A DNA stretch of 61,837 bases from Bacteroidota bacterium (lineage in GTDB: Bacteria > Bacteroidota > Ignavibacteria > UBA10030 > UBA8401). This document shows positions 45,268 to 55,177 of the stretch, piece after piece; the stretch's first letter is position 1, and every line of letters starts with the position of its first letter. The notes under the pieces are model-generated. The model worked only from the letters and a program-made list of their open reading frames with translations, did not search any database and was not told the origin of the DNA. The DNA lies in the NCBI GenBank assembly GCA_021796275.1, contig JAJYOI010000005.1:1-61837 (forward strand), in the 5' to 3' direction. The translations under genes were made by a program, and so were the position numbers.

Positions 45268-45893
45268 AGAGTTATATCAAGTTGTTCACTGAACGCCCAG
45301 CCTACTTTGCAGAGCGACTATATTTCGAGCGGTATCATGGTTCATCCACGGGACAGATTCTCGAGATCGGTTGCAGCGTGGGACATTTTATGAAGTACGG
45401 AGCCGACAAGAAGGTTGGAATCGATTATGACCTCGATGCGTTGATGGTAGCAAGGAAGAAAGGCTATAATGTTGCTCAGTGCGATATCCAACGCGGATTG
45501 TGTTTCGAGGACAACACGTTTTCCTCTATTGATTGCCAGCACGTCATTGAACACGTCGAGAATCCATTGTATGTCATGAGCGAGTGTCTGCGGGTGTTGA
45601 AACCGAGGGGAAAAGCGGTCATCGTCACACCAAATGTTCAATCCCTTGGTTTTGAATTCTACGTCGACTACACGCATATTCGACCATTTACAAAAACAAG
45701 TCTTGAGCGAATTGCTTACGATGCTGGATTTTCTCGATTCACTGTCGAATACATGTATACAGGATTACCCATGTCAAAGTTGCTTTACAGAAAAGGTTTA
45801 CTTTCGGTGACAACTGCCTTGCGGATTCAGGCAATGTGTCACAGTCTTGGCATGAGGATCAAAGACACATTGGTTCTTGTTGCTGAGAAATAA
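45264..45893 (+). CDS. Class I SAM-dependent methyltransferase
   Basis: The start is a GTG that overlaps the flippase stop (GTGA), giving 209 residues; the frame is open further upstream but overlaps the flippase gene. The SAM motif is GQILEIGCSVGHFMKYG, then VGIDYDLDALMVARKKG and IDCQHVIEHVENPLYVMSE. The substrate is presumably a sugar of the glycan. It is followed two bases later by a glycosyltransferase. Confidence 0.82.
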   Translation: MKSYIKLFTERPAYFAERLYFERYHGSSTGQILEIGCSVGHFMKYGADKKVGIDYDLDALMVARKKGYNVAQCDIQRGLCFEDNTFSSIDCQHVIEHVENPLYVMSECLRVLKPRGKAVIVTPNVQSLGFEFYVDYTHIRPFTKTSLERIAYDAGFSRFTVEYMYTGLPMSKLLYRKGLLSVTTALRIQAMCHSLGMRIKDTLVLVAEK

Positions 45894-45895
45894 CG

Positions 45896-46921
45896 ATGGC
45901 TGACAAAATCCTTATTATATGTCCGGGTCATCGTTCAACCTTCGTACGGCTCGATGCAGAAACTCTCTCCAGTCTTTATCCAATAGAAGTGCTTGGAATT
46001 GACCAGTTTTCGCGACCAAAGATTATCACCGTTCCGATAGTTATTCTAGGAAAATTTCTGCGCGAACGAATTGTTGCAGTCGTTATGTGGTTTTCTGTCC
46101 CTCATCTCGCACCTTTTATCGTCATTCTTTCGAAACTCTTTCGAAAAAAAATATTCGTTTTCACCGGTGGTTATGATATTGCGTTTGTTCCTGAAATCCG
46201 TTGGGGTGAGATGCAGAGTGGATGGAAACGCTTCTTGCAGCGATTCGCTCTTAATCATGTTGATAGGGTGTTCACTTTTTCCGATTTCTCAAAAAAAGAT
46301 GCCGCAAAGTATTCACATACAGTTCCGACAACTACACTCTACCAAGGGGTCGATACAACTTGGTTCAAGCCGGGTCGAGAGAAACGGATGATGGTTATTA
46401 CGACGTGCGTGGAAATCAACACATCGACGATCATACAAAAAGGAATCGAGTCGGTGGTAGAAAGTGCTCGTCGCTTACCTCAGTATGAATTCGTGGTCAT
46501 TGGACAAGTCGTTGCTCACGATAGAATTGCAGAAAACTTGGTCAGTTCTGCTCCCCAAAATGTCACATTTACACAACGCTATATCTCAGATGAGAAACTT
46601 CTCAGGTATTACCAACAAGCAAAAGTATATGTGCAAGTTTCTGCTCACGAAGGATTTGGGATCGCGTGTGCGGAAGCCATGGCATGTATGTGTGTGCCAG
46701 TCGGCACATTTAATACTTCGTTACCGGAAGTCATTGGGGATACAGGATTTCTTGTGAAATTTGCCGATTTGGATGCAACTGTTGAGGCTATCGAAAAGGC
46801 AATGGCTTCGACGAGTCTTGGGACAAGGGCAAGGCAAAGAGTTGTCAAGCTCTTTGATATGAGAATTCGAAGTGAGCGGCTTAAATCTGAGTTTCTAAAA
46901 CTTTTACAATCAAAATTCTAG
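45896..46921 (+). CDS. Glycosyltransferase family 4 protein
   Basis: The 341-residue GT-B protein has the nucleotide-sugar binding segment VSAHEGFGIACAEAMACM with the conserved EX7E pattern (E in HEGFG, E in AEAM). The PEVIGDTGFLVKF block is also standard. The donor sugar cannot be read from sequence. It lies two bases after the methyltransferase and seven before the second asnB. Confidence 0.85.
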   Translation: MADKILIICPGHRSTFVRLDAETLSSLYPIEVLGIDQFSRPKIITVPIVILGKFLRERIVAVVMWFSVPHLAPFIVILSKLFRKKIFVFTGGYDIAFVPEIRWGEMQSGWKRFLQRFALNHVDRVFTFSDFSKKDAAKYSHTVPTTTLYQGVDTTWFKPGREKRMMVITTCVEINTSTIIQKGIESVVESARRLPQYEFVVIGQVVAHDRIAENLVSSAPQNVTFTQRYISDEKLLRYYQQAKVYVQVSAHEGFGIACAEAMACMCVPVGTFNTSLPEVIGDTGFLVKFADLDATVEAIEKAMASTSLGTRARQRVVKLFDMRIRSERLKSEFLKLLQSKF

Positions 46922-46927
46922 GCCTGT

Positions 46928-48901
46928 ATGTGTGGTATTACCGGTATAGTCTCAAACGTGGAAAATCGATGCGATCCCCGCTTGCTTGTAAGAATGACCA
47001 ACAGCATCAGGCACCGCGGTCCGGATGACGAGGGCTTCCTGCTTGTCAATTCGACAAGCGGCCTCATAGAACAGCGTCGGGGCGACGATACAATACCCGA
47101 AATCCGAGTCCCCCATCTCCTCGAAACCCGAATAGACAAAAAACCAAACGTTGCACTCGGATGGCGGCGGCTCAGCATCATTGATTTGTCTCCCATGGGG
47201 CACCAACCTATGTCCAATGCTGATGGATCACTCTGGGTGATCTTCAATGGGGAAGTCTACAATTACCTAGAGCTGAGAGACGAACTCAAAGGTAAGGGGC
47301 ACACCTTCCGCACGCAGTGTGACACGGAAGTAATCCTTGAAGCATATTCAGAATGGGGCGCCGACTGTCTCCACCATTTCAACGGGATGTGGGCAATCGC
47401 ACTGTGGGATAACCGAACGAGACGATTATTCTGTGCACGGGATCGGTTCGGCGTCAAGCCTTTCTACTATGTATGGGACGGAACAACATTTGCGTTCGCT
47501 TCAGAAATCAAGGCGCTTCTGGAATTGCCGTGGGTGCCTCGGCGGGCAAATGACAATATGGTATTTGATTATCTTATCCATCGGGTTTTGGATCATACTG
47601 GACAAACGTTTTTTCAAGACATACATCAGTTGCAACCGGGTCATGTCATTCTGGCTGATACGAACAGCATCACAATTGATCGGTACTATGAACTGCGCTA
47701 CTGTGATGAACTTGGCGCTTTTGACGAAACGCAAGCCGGCAAATACGCTCTGGAATTTAGAGAACAATTTACTGATGCGGTTCGTCTGCGCCTTCGTTCA
47801 GATGTGGCCATCGGAAGCTGTTTGAGCGGTGGTTTAGACTCATCCTCCATCGTGTGTACGGCCAACACGTTGATATCTGAACAGGGATTTGCATGTCAGT
47901 CCACGATTGGCGACCGGCAGAAAACGTTCACCGCCACGTACGACTTGCTCGGGTACAGCGAAAATGCGTTCGTGGAAAAAGTCATTCAACGCACGAATGC
48001 CGCACCACATTTCACCAAGCCGACAGCAAAAGGACTATGGAGCGATCTTCCGCAATTTCTTCGCTCCAATGATGAACCGATGATTTCCACTTCGATGTAC
48101 GCGCAGTGGAATGTCATGAAACTTGCAGCCCAAAACGGAATTAAGGTCTTGCTGGATGGACAAGGTGCCGATGAGCTTCTTGCCGGCTACCGAAGATGGC
48201 ATGCTCCGATTTTTCACGCAGAACTGCTGCGCCGTGGAAGATTCTCAGAATTCGTACGTGAGATCGCCGCGAGTTCAGACCTCAATCGTGAATCAAGAAT
48301 CGGACACCTCCTCTTTGCCTGCCAAAAGATGTTCAAGAACTTGATCCCCGGAAGATTCCAATACCGTTTTATCATTCCATCAGAGTTGGTGAGACAGGAA
48401 TTCATCCAACGTGCACACACGTCGGTGGAAAAGAATGATACAACCCTCCAGAGACGTCTTTGGCAAGACGAGACTCTCTACAATTTGCAGCAACTTCTGC
48501 ATTACGAAGATCGCAATTCAATGCACTTTTCGATCGAAGCGAGAGTACCGTTTGTCGACTATCGTCTTGTAGAATTTGCCATGAGCGTTCCAGCGATCTA
48601 CAAAATCCACCAAGGTTGGTCAAAGTACATTTTGCGGAGAGCAATGGATGGAGTCCTACCGGAGGATATCCGATGGCGACGTGACAAAATGGGATTCGTG
48701 ACACCGGAGACCGAATGGGAAGCAGAACTCCTGCCGCTGTTTCTGGACCAGCTACGGAGCGAGAAATTTCGTTCGTCACGGTATGTTGACGATGCTCAGC
48801 TTTTGCACAGGCTTAGCACTTCATCAAAGAATCTGAAGAGTTACGACGTGTGGCGCTTCATCAATCTTGAACTGTGGATGAGACTCTTTAATGTCGTGTG
48901 A
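46928..48901 (+). CDS. asnB: Glutamine-dependent asparagine synthase-like amidotransferase, copy 2
   Basis: The 657-residue protein has Cys2 (MCGITGIV), HRGPDDEGFLL, and the ATP loop LSGGLDSSS (Ser300 onward). It differs from copy 1 by an extra segment near residues 40-70 (RRGDDTIPEIRVPH). Two diverged amidotransferases in one glycan cluster suggest two amidation targets or a replaced role. Asparagine synthesis itself is also possible. The gene is the last before a 198-base gap. Confidence 0.9.
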   Translation: MCGITGIVSNVENRCDPRLLVRMTNSIRHRGPDDEGFLLVNSTSGLIEQRRGDDTIPEIRVPHLLETRIDKKPNVALGWRRLSIIDLSPMGHQPMSNADGSLWVIFNGEVYNYLELRDELKGKGHTFRTQCDTEVILEAYSEWGADCLHHFNGMWAIALWDNRTRRLFCARDRFGVKPFYYVWDGTTFAFASEIKALLELPWVPRRANDNMVFDYLIHRVLDHTGQTFFQDIHQLQPGHVILADTNSITIDRYYELRYCDELGAFDETQAGKYALEFREQFTDAVRLRLRSDVAIGSCLSGGLDSSSIVCTANTLISEQGFACQSTIGDRQKTFTATYDLLGYSENAFVEKVIQRTNAAPHFTKPTAKGLWSDLPQFLRSNDEPMISTSMYAQWNVMKLAAQNGIKVLLDGQGADELLAGYRRWHAPIFHAELLRRGRFSEFVREIAASSDLNRESRIGHLLFACQKMFKNLIPGRFQYRFIIPSELVRQEFIQRAHTSVEKNDTTLQRRLWQDETLYNLQQLLHYEDRNSMHFSIEARVPFVDYRLVEFAMSVPAIYKIHQGWSKYILRRAMDGVLPEDIRWRRDKMGFVTPETEWEAELLPLFLDQLRSEKFRSSRYVDDAQLLHRLSTSSKNLKSYDVWRFINLELWMRLFNVV

Positions 48902-49099
48902 ACAGTAACCACAATGTGTATAATGATCGGACAAAGTATTGAGGTGAAAGTAAAAAAAAGCGGAGAAGGGCCATAACTTTCACCGGCGAACATTTGAATG
49001 CGCCTGTTCCTGATGGACCGCCTTTGAATACAATAACATAAACGAAAAAACTATTAGAATGAAAATTGCCTGATCATCCGAAGTTTCAGTGAAAACATA

Positions 49100-51091
49100 A
49101 TGGTTAAACTACTCTTGAAAATTCTGTTACGTTATTGGAAGCTTGGCGAGAATAGAATTTTGCGACCGATACTATGGAACAGCTGGTTGATGGCAAGGCT
49201 CGTCAGCATCAAAGATCAGGAATTTATCGAAGTGTGTGGGTTGAACGAATCTCCGGTGGATTTCGTCAAGTCGATGCACAAACAACTACACCTGCGGTTT
49301 TTTTTCCATCCATTAAACAAAAAAGATTTTTTCCTGACGCTCCTTACATCAACACAATCCAAAGATGAAATTCTTGCAGAAGCACAGGATGTTCTAGAAA
49401 ACAAATTTGAAACGTTGGGCTCAGGGAAAATATTTCTTGGCGAAACAATCAACTGGCAAAAAGATTTCAAAAGCAAAAAAGAATGGCCGCTTGAATCTTC
49501 GGAAACGTTGGATCTTCTGGATTTGAATAACCATTCCGATGTTAAGGTGCCATGGGAATTAAGCAGATTTCATCAAGTGTGGTGGCTTGGCAAAGCGTAC
49601 TGGCTTACACAAAATGAAAAATATGCGCTAAAGTTCAGATCACTCATTGAAGACTGGATCGAAAACAATCCCGTTGGCTATGGAATCAATTGGGCAATTG
49701 CAATGGAGGCGGCGATTCGTTCGTGGAACTGGATCGCGGGGTATTATTTTTTCTGTGAATCCAAGTCTCTATCAAATGAATTCTGGATGAAATTTTTCAA
49801 GAGCTTGTTTATTCATGGAAGATTTACTGAATTTCATTTGGAGGCTTCGTGGCAAAATGGAAATCATTACCTCGCTGATGTTTCAGGATTAATCGCTCTG
49901 GGGATTTTTTTCCAGCACATTGATTTTGGAAAACGATGGCTTAATTTCGGTACAAAATCGCTCATTGCAGAAATGGAACGGCAAGTGTATTTAGACGGCG
50001 TGGATTACGAAAAGTCTACCTCGTATCATCGCCTTGTTCTTGAACTGTTCTATACATCAACAATTTTGTGTCTGCACAATAACTTTCAATTCCCTTCTAC
50101 ATACATGAAACGCCTTGAGCGTATGTTCGACTTCGTACAAGCATACACGCGGCCCGATGGCTCCATTCCGCTTATGGGCGATGCTGATGATGGAAGGCTT
50201 TTTCGTTTTATGATGAATGATAATGTGAATGATCATCGTCATACGCTTTCTATCGGTGCGATACTTTTTCAGCGAAGCGACTTCAAACATGCAGCAAAAA
50301 AACTTTCTCAAGATGCTTTCTGGCTTTTGGGAACCGAAGGATTCGAAAAGTATCAGATGTTAAAAAATGTACCTTACTTACCGCATTCACAGGCATTCGA
50401 ACACGGCGGATTTTACATCATGCAAAATGAGAATGTCCAACTTTTTGTAGATGCCGGTGACATCGGCATGAACGGGCGCGGCGGGCACGGACACAACGAT
50501 ACTTTGAGTTTTGAGCTATGGATAAATAGTGAACCTTTGATTGTTGACTCAGGAACATATGCCTACACATTCGATACTGCTGCCCGACAGGAATTCCGAA
50601 GCACAAAAGCACATAACACCGTCGTTGCTGACGGCAAGGAAATTGCTGAATTTATAGGTTTGTGGGCCATTAAAAAGGATAAAACTAATCCGCGTGTGAT
50701 TCAATGGGAAACCTCTGAATCCGCTGATTTATTGGAAGCCGAACATCACGGCTACGCTCCGATAATTCACCGAAGAAAATTCTGTCTGAAAAAAAGAGTG
50801 CCAGAGTTGGAAATCATTGATACACTGGAAGGAGACGGTGCACATACAATCGAAAGCTTTTTGCACTTCTCCCCAGAAATTACTCTTGAACTTCTTGACA
50901 AACAACGGGCAATTGTTCATACTTCACAGTCATCGTATCACGTCATTGCAAACGCTGGTGAATTCTCTATTAAAAAAACGTTGTTCTCTCAAAGCTATGG
51001 CATAAGGAACCACAATGAAACATTGTGCTTACGGCTTAATATGCAATCACATTGTTCGATAACGTTTAATATTGGCCAGGGAAATTCATGA
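49100..51091 (+). CDS. Heparinase II/III family protein
   Basis: The 663-residue protein has an alpha/alpha barrel (about 100-370) with GINWAIAMEAAIRSWNWIAG and NGNHYLADVSGLIALG. The beta-sheet domain contains DAGDIGMNGRGGHGHNDTLS and TKAHNTVVADGKE, the Tyr/His region of heparinase II/III lyases. Such proteins in export clusters may trim the glycan during assembly. No signal peptide is evident. The stop overlaps the next start (ATGA), so it belongs with the following glycosyltransferases. Confidence 0.88.
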   Translation: MVKLLLKILLRYWKLGENRILRPILWNSWLMARLVSIKDQEFIEVCGLNESPVDFVKSMHKQLHLRFFFHPLNKKDFFLTLLTSTQSKDEILAEAQDVLENKFETLGSGKIFLGETINWQKDFKSKKEWPLESSETLDLLDLNNHSDVKVPWELSRFHQVWWLGKAYWLTQNEKYALKFRSLIEDWIENNPVGYGINWAIAMEAAIRSWNWIAGYYFFCESKSLSNEFWMKFFKSLFIHGRFTEFHLEASWQNGNHYLADVSGLIALGIFFQHIDFGKRWLNFGTKSLIAEMERQVYLDGVDYEKSTSYHRLVLELFYTSTILCLHNNFQFPSTYMKRLERMFDFVQAYTRPDGSIPLMGDADDGRLFRFMMNDNVNDHRHTLSIGAILFQRSDFKHAAKKLSQDAFWLLGTEGFEKYQMLKNVPYLPHSQAFEHGGFYIMQNENVQLFVDAGDIGMNGRGGHGHNDTLSFELWINSEPLIVDSGTYAYTFDTAARQEFRSTKAHNTVVADGKEIAEFIGLWAIKKDKTNPRVIQWETSESADLLEAEHHGYAPIIHRRKFCLKKRVPELEIIDTLEGDGAHTIESFLHFSPEITLELLDKQRAIVHTSQSSYHVIANAGEFSIKKTLFSQSYGIRNHNETLCLRLNMQSHCSITFNIGQGNS

Positions 51092-52431
51092 AACAATTTC
51101 AAAGAACTGTATTTATTTTCCTCTCGGCATTGATTTTTCGCTCGTTCTTTGTAGCAATTTTCCCGGGACCAAACTATTTTTCTGGAATTACCGATTCGTT
51201 CGTAGAAGTTGCCCAGAATATCATCAACGGCAGAGGCGCTGTCACTTACGTGGATATTGCACCACTCTCATCACACACTTCCAACTTTGTCTACGCGCCA
51301 TTTTATCACCGTCCCTTTGGATATGTTGTGTTCGTTCTTTTTCCGCTTTTGCTCTCATCGAATCTTATTATCATTCAAATCCTTCAATCCGTAATAGCGG
51401 GATTTTCATCGATTCTCGTTTACGCCCTTGCAAAAAAAATCACATCACATAATTATGCGGTTATGGCGGCATATCTTTATGCACTCTGGCCGTTGAGTGC
51501 ACGATTTGAAATTTCTGTTTTACCGGATGCACTTGTGTCGTTCTTTCTTCTCCTAACAATATGGTGCTTGCTAAAAAATCTCGAGGAAGAAAAACCGCTC
51601 GTGTGGAATTTATTAGCGGGGATATCTAACGGTATCGCTGTATTAATGCGACCTGAAATTGCATTACTTCCTTTTTTTCTGCTGGGGGCTTTCTTTGTGC
51701 TAAAACAAACCAGATCTCTTATTAAAAAAATAATACTTTTCGCCGCAGGTATGTTGCTCGTCATCATTCCTCAAACCGTTCAGAATTATCGCGCTTCAGA
51801 AGGACATATTATTCCGCTTGGAATCGGCAATGGACTCAGCATGTGGGAAGGAATCAGCCAATTCGGCAACAAATTCGGTACTGTGTTCGGAGATGAGCAC
51901 ACGGCCGAACATGAAGGATATGAAAATTGGGGATTCCCGAACGGCGTGAAACGCGACCAACAGCGGTTTCAAGAAGCGGTAGATATAATCGTGTCACATC
52001 CAATATGGTATGCGGGAGTGATGGCTGAACGCATTCCTGTTCTTCTGACACCAGATTGGATAATGACGCGCAAATTCACCCCATCACTTAAAGAATATCT
52101 TGATGAATCGCCAAACAGAACAATGCTGACTTTTTTTGCTGCTTACTCAGTCTCGACAGCCATTCGTGTACTGCTCATCATGCTGCAATATGCATCGCTC
52201 GTATTGGCATTATATGGTTTTATTAGAAGCGGCTCTCGGCAATTGCTTTGGTTCCCCGCGTGCCTTATTTTCTATTACGTTGTTATTCACATTCCAACAA
52301 ACACTGAAGCACGATATTTTTATCCTGCTATTCCTTTCGTGCTAATTTTGGCTGCTGAAGGATTAAGACAATTCAGAGAAAATAACCGACAAGAGATTGC
52401 TCTAATAAAAAATGAGAGTGAATTTAAATAA
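51088..52431 (+). CDS. GT39/ArnT-like membrane glycosyltransferase
   Basis: The 447-residue protein has about ten hydrophobic segments and the ALWPLSARFEISVLPDALVS block of the dolichol-phosphate-mannose/ArnT family (GT-C fold). It would use a polyprenyl-phosphate sugar. The next gene encodes a GtrB-like enzyme that could make that donor, so the pair is functionally coherent. Overlaps with both neighbours show tight coupling. Confidence 0.82.
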   Translation: MKQFQRTVFIFLSALIFRSFFVAIFPGPNYFSGITDSFVEVAQNIINGRGAVTYVDIAPLSSHTSNFVYAPFYHRPFGYVVFVLFPLLLSSNLIIIQILQSVIAGFSSILVYALAKKITSHNYAVMAAYLYALWPLSARFEISVLPDALVSFFLLLTIWCLLKNLEEEKPLVWNLLAGISNGIAVLMRPEIALLPFFLLGAFFVLKQTRSLIKKIILFAAGMLLVIIPQTVQNYRASEGHIIPLGIGNGLSMWEGISQFGNKFGTVFGDEHTAEHEGYENWGFPNGVKRDQQRFQEAVDIIVSHPIWYAGVMAERIPVLLTPDWIMTRKFTPSLKEYLDESPNRTMLTFFAAYSVSTAIRVLLIMLQYASLVLALYGFIRSGSRQLLWFPACLIFYYVVIHIPTNTEARYFYPAIPFVLILAAEGLRQFRENNRQEIALIKNESEFK

Positions 52432-53413
52432 ATTAATGCGAGCGCCGATGAAACAAAAAAGGCTTACAAAACCGACAAAGCAAAGGTTGCTTTCTATAGT
52501 CATCCCTATTTATAATGAAGCAGAAACCATCCCAATTTTATATGAGCAACTTACACAAGTATGCGAAAGACTACCGCTTGCATATGAAATCATATTTGTG
52601 AACGATGGCAGCCAAGATCACTCTTTGACCTTACTTAAAGAATTGTCAAACAACGACAACCGCATTCGTATTATTGACCTTGCGAGAAACTTCGGCCACC
52701 AAGTCGCTATTTCTGCCGGAATCGATCATACCGCTGGAGACGTAGTTGTGTTAATGGATGGTGATTTACAGGATCCGCCAGAAATGATCTCAACATTCAT
52801 CAAAAGATGGAACGAAGGGTTCGAGGTCGTTTATGCGGTACGGAAAAAGCGCAAGGAAAGCCTTTTGAAGCGAATTGCTTATTTAGTTTTCTATCGAATT
52901 TTGAGAAAAATTTCATCAGTTGAGATTCCTCTTGATTCCGGGGATTTTTCCTTGATGGATCGAAGAGTTGTGAATACGCTTCGTGCAATGCCCGAACGCA
53001 ATAGATTCATACGTGGAATCCGAAGTTGGGTTGGATTTCATCAATGCGGTGTCGAATATGAGCGCAACAAACGATACGCCGGTGAAGTTAAATACACGTT
53101 CTCAAAATTATTACGTTTAGCAACAGATGGAATTTTTGCCTTCTCTTATTTGCCATTACGAGTCGCAACGTATCTGGGACTTACGGTAGCCGCCACGAGC
53201 TTTTTACTGGCCGTTTTCTATCTCATAGAAAAGATTTTTTCCAACATTGATACAAAAGGCTGGGCATCAACAATTATCATTATTCTTTTTCTCGGCGGGG
53301 TTCAGCTACTTACAATCGGCATTATGGGAGAATATGTTGGCAGAATTTATGATGAAGTAAAACAACGCCCGCTGTACGTCGTCAATGAAAAAATTGGCTG
53401 GATGAAAAAGTAG
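52412..53413 (+). CDS. GT2 polyprenyl-phosphate glycosyltransferase (GtrB/ArnC-like)
   Basis: The catalytic GT2 domain has SIVIPIYNEAETIPILYEQL, VNDGSQDHS, and the metal motif VVLMDGDLQDPPE. Two C-terminal membrane segments (about 245-270 and 285-310) anchor it, as in bactoprenol glucosyltransferases. Starts at 52412, 52436 and 52448 are all possible; the first overlaps the GT39 gene by 20 bases. It should make the lipid-linked sugar donor for the preceding GT39 enzyme. Confidence 0.88.
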   Translation: MRVNLNKLMRAPMKQKRLTKPTKQRLLSIVIPIYNEAETIPILYEQLTQVCERLPLAYEIIFVNDGSQDHSLTLLKELSNNDNRIRIIDLARNFGHQVAISAGIDHTAGDVVVLMDGDLQDPPEMISTFIKRWNEGFEVVYAVRKKRKESLLKRIAYLVFYRILRKISSVEIPLDSGDFSLMDRRVVNTLRAMPERNRFIRGIRSWVGFHQCGVEYERNKRYAGEVKYTFSKLLRLATDGIFAFSYLPLRVATYLGLTVAATSFLLAVFYLIEKIFSNIDTKGWASTIIIILFLGGVQLLTIGIMGEYVGRIYDEVKQRPLYVVNEKIGWMKK

Positions 53414-53416
53414 TTT

Positions 53417-54145
53417 ATGAACGAACAATTGTATGATCATTTTTTCAAGGTTGAAGAACAACACTGGTGGTTTGTTGCACGAAAGAATATCTTAATTGCA
53501 TTGCTGAAACCGTGGCTTCCCAATTCTGCTTATATTCTTGATGTCGGCTGCGGCACCGGAGCATTCTTAAAAGAACTCTCTTCTTCTCATCACGTGTACG
53601 GCATGGATTTTTCCGAACTTGCTATTGAATATTGTCACAAGCGCAAATTATACAATACCTATGTTGCGGATTTCTCGACATTCCCACACCCCGAACTAAA
53701 GTTTGATCTCATTTCCTTTCTTGACGTTATCGAGCATATTGATAATGATGTCGCTATTTTGTTAGAAGCCAAAAGGCATCTTTCGGAAAACGGAAGACTC
53801 CTGATAACTGTTCCCGCATATCAATTCTTGTGGTCTCGTCACGATGAGATCAATCACCACAAACGGCGATATACATCTGGTTTACTTAAGAAATCTGTAA
53901 CTGCTGCTGGTTTTTCTATTGAAAAGCTTTCTTATTTCAACTCCATACTTTTCCCCCTTGCGCTTGTCGGCAGATTAGCAGAAAAAGTTGTATCTTGGCA
54001 CGGCAAACTCTCGCCTGAGTTTGCTGTACCGCCCGCCCCCTTGAATAGTATCTTGAATATAACATTTTCTTCTGAGCAATATTGGTTACGCAATTTTAAT
54101 ATCCCATTTGGACTTTCAGTGCTCTGCATTGCTAAAAGAATGTAA
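53417..54145 (+). CDS. Class I SAM-dependent methyltransferase
   Basis: The 242-residue protein has [18 protein letters not shown], then the SAM motif [18 protein letters not shown] and [18 protein letters not shown]. The lead-in [11 protein letters not shown] is typical of methyltransferases next to GT2 and GT39 genes. It starts three bases after the GT2 stop. It is the last gene of the polysaccharide cluster. Confidence 0.85.
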   Translation: MNEQLYDHFFKVEEQHWWFVARKNILIALLKPWLPNSAYILDVGCGTGAFLKELSSSHHVYGMDFSELAIEYCHKRKLYNTYVADFSTFPHPELKFDLISFLDVIEHIDNDVAILLEAKRHLSENGRLLITVPAYQFLWSRHDEINHHKRRYTSGLLKKSVTAAGFSIEKLSYFNSILFPLALVGRLAEKVVSWHGKLSPEFAVPPAPLNSILNITFSSEQYWLRNFNIPFGLSVLCIAKRM

Positions 54146-54171
54146 AAGCGTCGGCGGATGCCTGGCTTACC

Positions 54172-54226
54172 TGGGAGCACCAAAAATATATTGACTATCA
54201 ATCGCTTCTTCTGTATATTGCTCCCA
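54172..54226 (+). promoter_or_regulatory. Promoter of the microcompartment gene pair, framed by an inverted repeat
   Basis: TTGACT (54191-54196) and TATATT (54214-54219) are 17 bases apart, the best consensus match in the window. TGGGAGCA (54172-54179) and TGCTCCCA (54219-54226) form a perfect 8-bp inverted repeat framing the boxes, which may be a repressor or activator site. A GGAG Shine-Dalgarno (54262-54265) precedes the ATG. Confidence 0.55.
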
Positions 54227-54270
54227 CTTCATTAAGTTCATCATTTTTCTTCATATCATCTGGAGATACC

Positions 54271-54567
54271 ATGTCAGATATTTCACTCGACGCACTTGGA
54301 ATGGTCGAAACCAAAGGTTTGGTCGGCGCCATCGAAGCTGCTGACGCAATGGTCAAAGCAGCAAAAGTCACGCTCATCGGAAAAGAACAAATCGGCGGAG
54401 GCTATGTAACGGTGATGGTGCGCGGCGATGTCGGTGCCGTAAAAGCCGCAACCGATGCTGGAGCAGCCGCGGCTCAACGCGTTGGTGAACTCGTGTCTGT
54501 CCACGTCATTCCGCGTCCACACAGCGACGTTGAATTGATTCTCCCGAAACGGCCGGTAACAAAATAA
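54271..54567 (+). CDS. Bacterial microcompartment shell protein (BMC-H, PduA/EutM-like)
   Basis: The 98-residue protein is a single BMC domain: [39 protein letters not shown], and [17 protein letters not shown] with the terminal [15 protein letters not shown] proteins form hexagonal tiles of protein-shelled organelles. Length is typical. No encapsulated enzyme, vertex (BMC-P/EutN) or other shell gene is in the window. Confidence 0.95.
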   Translation: MSDISLDALGMVETKGLVGAIEAADAMVKAAKVTLIGKEQIGGGYVTVMVRGDVGAVKAATDAGAAAAQRVGELVSVHVIPRPHSDVELILPKRPVTK

Positions 54568-54612
54568 CCCGCCGCATTTCTCCGGAAACTGCTGCATTAC
54601 AATAGTATTATT

Positions 54613-55146
54613 ATGATTGATTTTGCCTTCGGCATGGTAGAAACCAAAGGGCTTATCGGTGCCATTGAAGCGGCGGATGCGATGGCCAAAGCTGCCAACG
54701 TTCAACTGGTAGGAAAAGAACGCACAGATCCGGCGATGATTACTGTAAAGATCATCGGCGAAACGGCTGCAGTTCGCTCCGCAGTTGAAGCGGGTGCAGC
54801 TGCCGCTCAGCGCGTCGGACAATTAATTTCAAAGCACGTCATTCCTCGTCCGGCAGAAGGCATCGAAGAATTGATTTTTGCAAAATCATTTCTTTCCGAA
54901 AAAGAAGTTGCTGAACTGACTAATTCAGTACAAGAGTCTGTTGATTCTGCAACAACACCGGAAGAATTCACGACCCCGACAGCTCGGACACGCGAGGAGT
55001 TTATCGCACAGCTTTCTGAAATGACCGTTCATCAGTTGCGTTCTTACGCACGAACGATCAGCGGGCTGACAATCCACGGACGCGAAATTTCACGGGCAAA
55101 TAAGGAACAACTGCTTGACGAGCTTGTCAAAGTAACGTTTCAATAG
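54613..55146 (+). CDS. BMC-H shell protein with C-terminal SAP/Rho-N-like extension
   Basis: Residues 5-90 form a BMC domain very like the preceding gene ([31 protein letters not shown]). After a Thr/Glu-rich linker (about 100-140) comes EMTVHQLRSYARTISGLTIH followed by SRANKEQLLDELVKV, a helix-extended-helix pattern of the SAP/Rho N-terminal kind that usually binds nucleic acid. EutK is a known BMC protein with a nucleic-acid-binding-like tail, a parallel but not a proven one. The gene lies 45 bases after the first, and a terminator follows at 55178. Confidence 0.88.
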   Translation: MIDFAFGMVETKGLIGAIEAADAMAKAANVQLVGKERTDPAMITVKIIGETAAVRSAVEAGAAAAQRVGQLISKHVIPRPAEGIEELIFAKSFLSEKEVAELTNSVQESVDSATTPEEFTTPTARTREEFIAQLSEMTVHQLRSYARTISGLTIHGREISRANKEQLLDELVKVTFQ

Positions 55147-55177
55147 CAATGCGGCTTTTTGAATTCATTTTTTCTTG

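Noticed and set aside
48914-49041. Possible gene remnant after the second asnB
   Set aside because: A short readable piece (TFTGEHLNAPVPDGPPLNT) lies after a run of eight A, but no family was recognised and the frame is broken.
54283-54822. 179-codon minus-strand frame opposite the two BMC genes
   Set aside because: Antisense to two strongly conserved BMC domains; no family resemblance.
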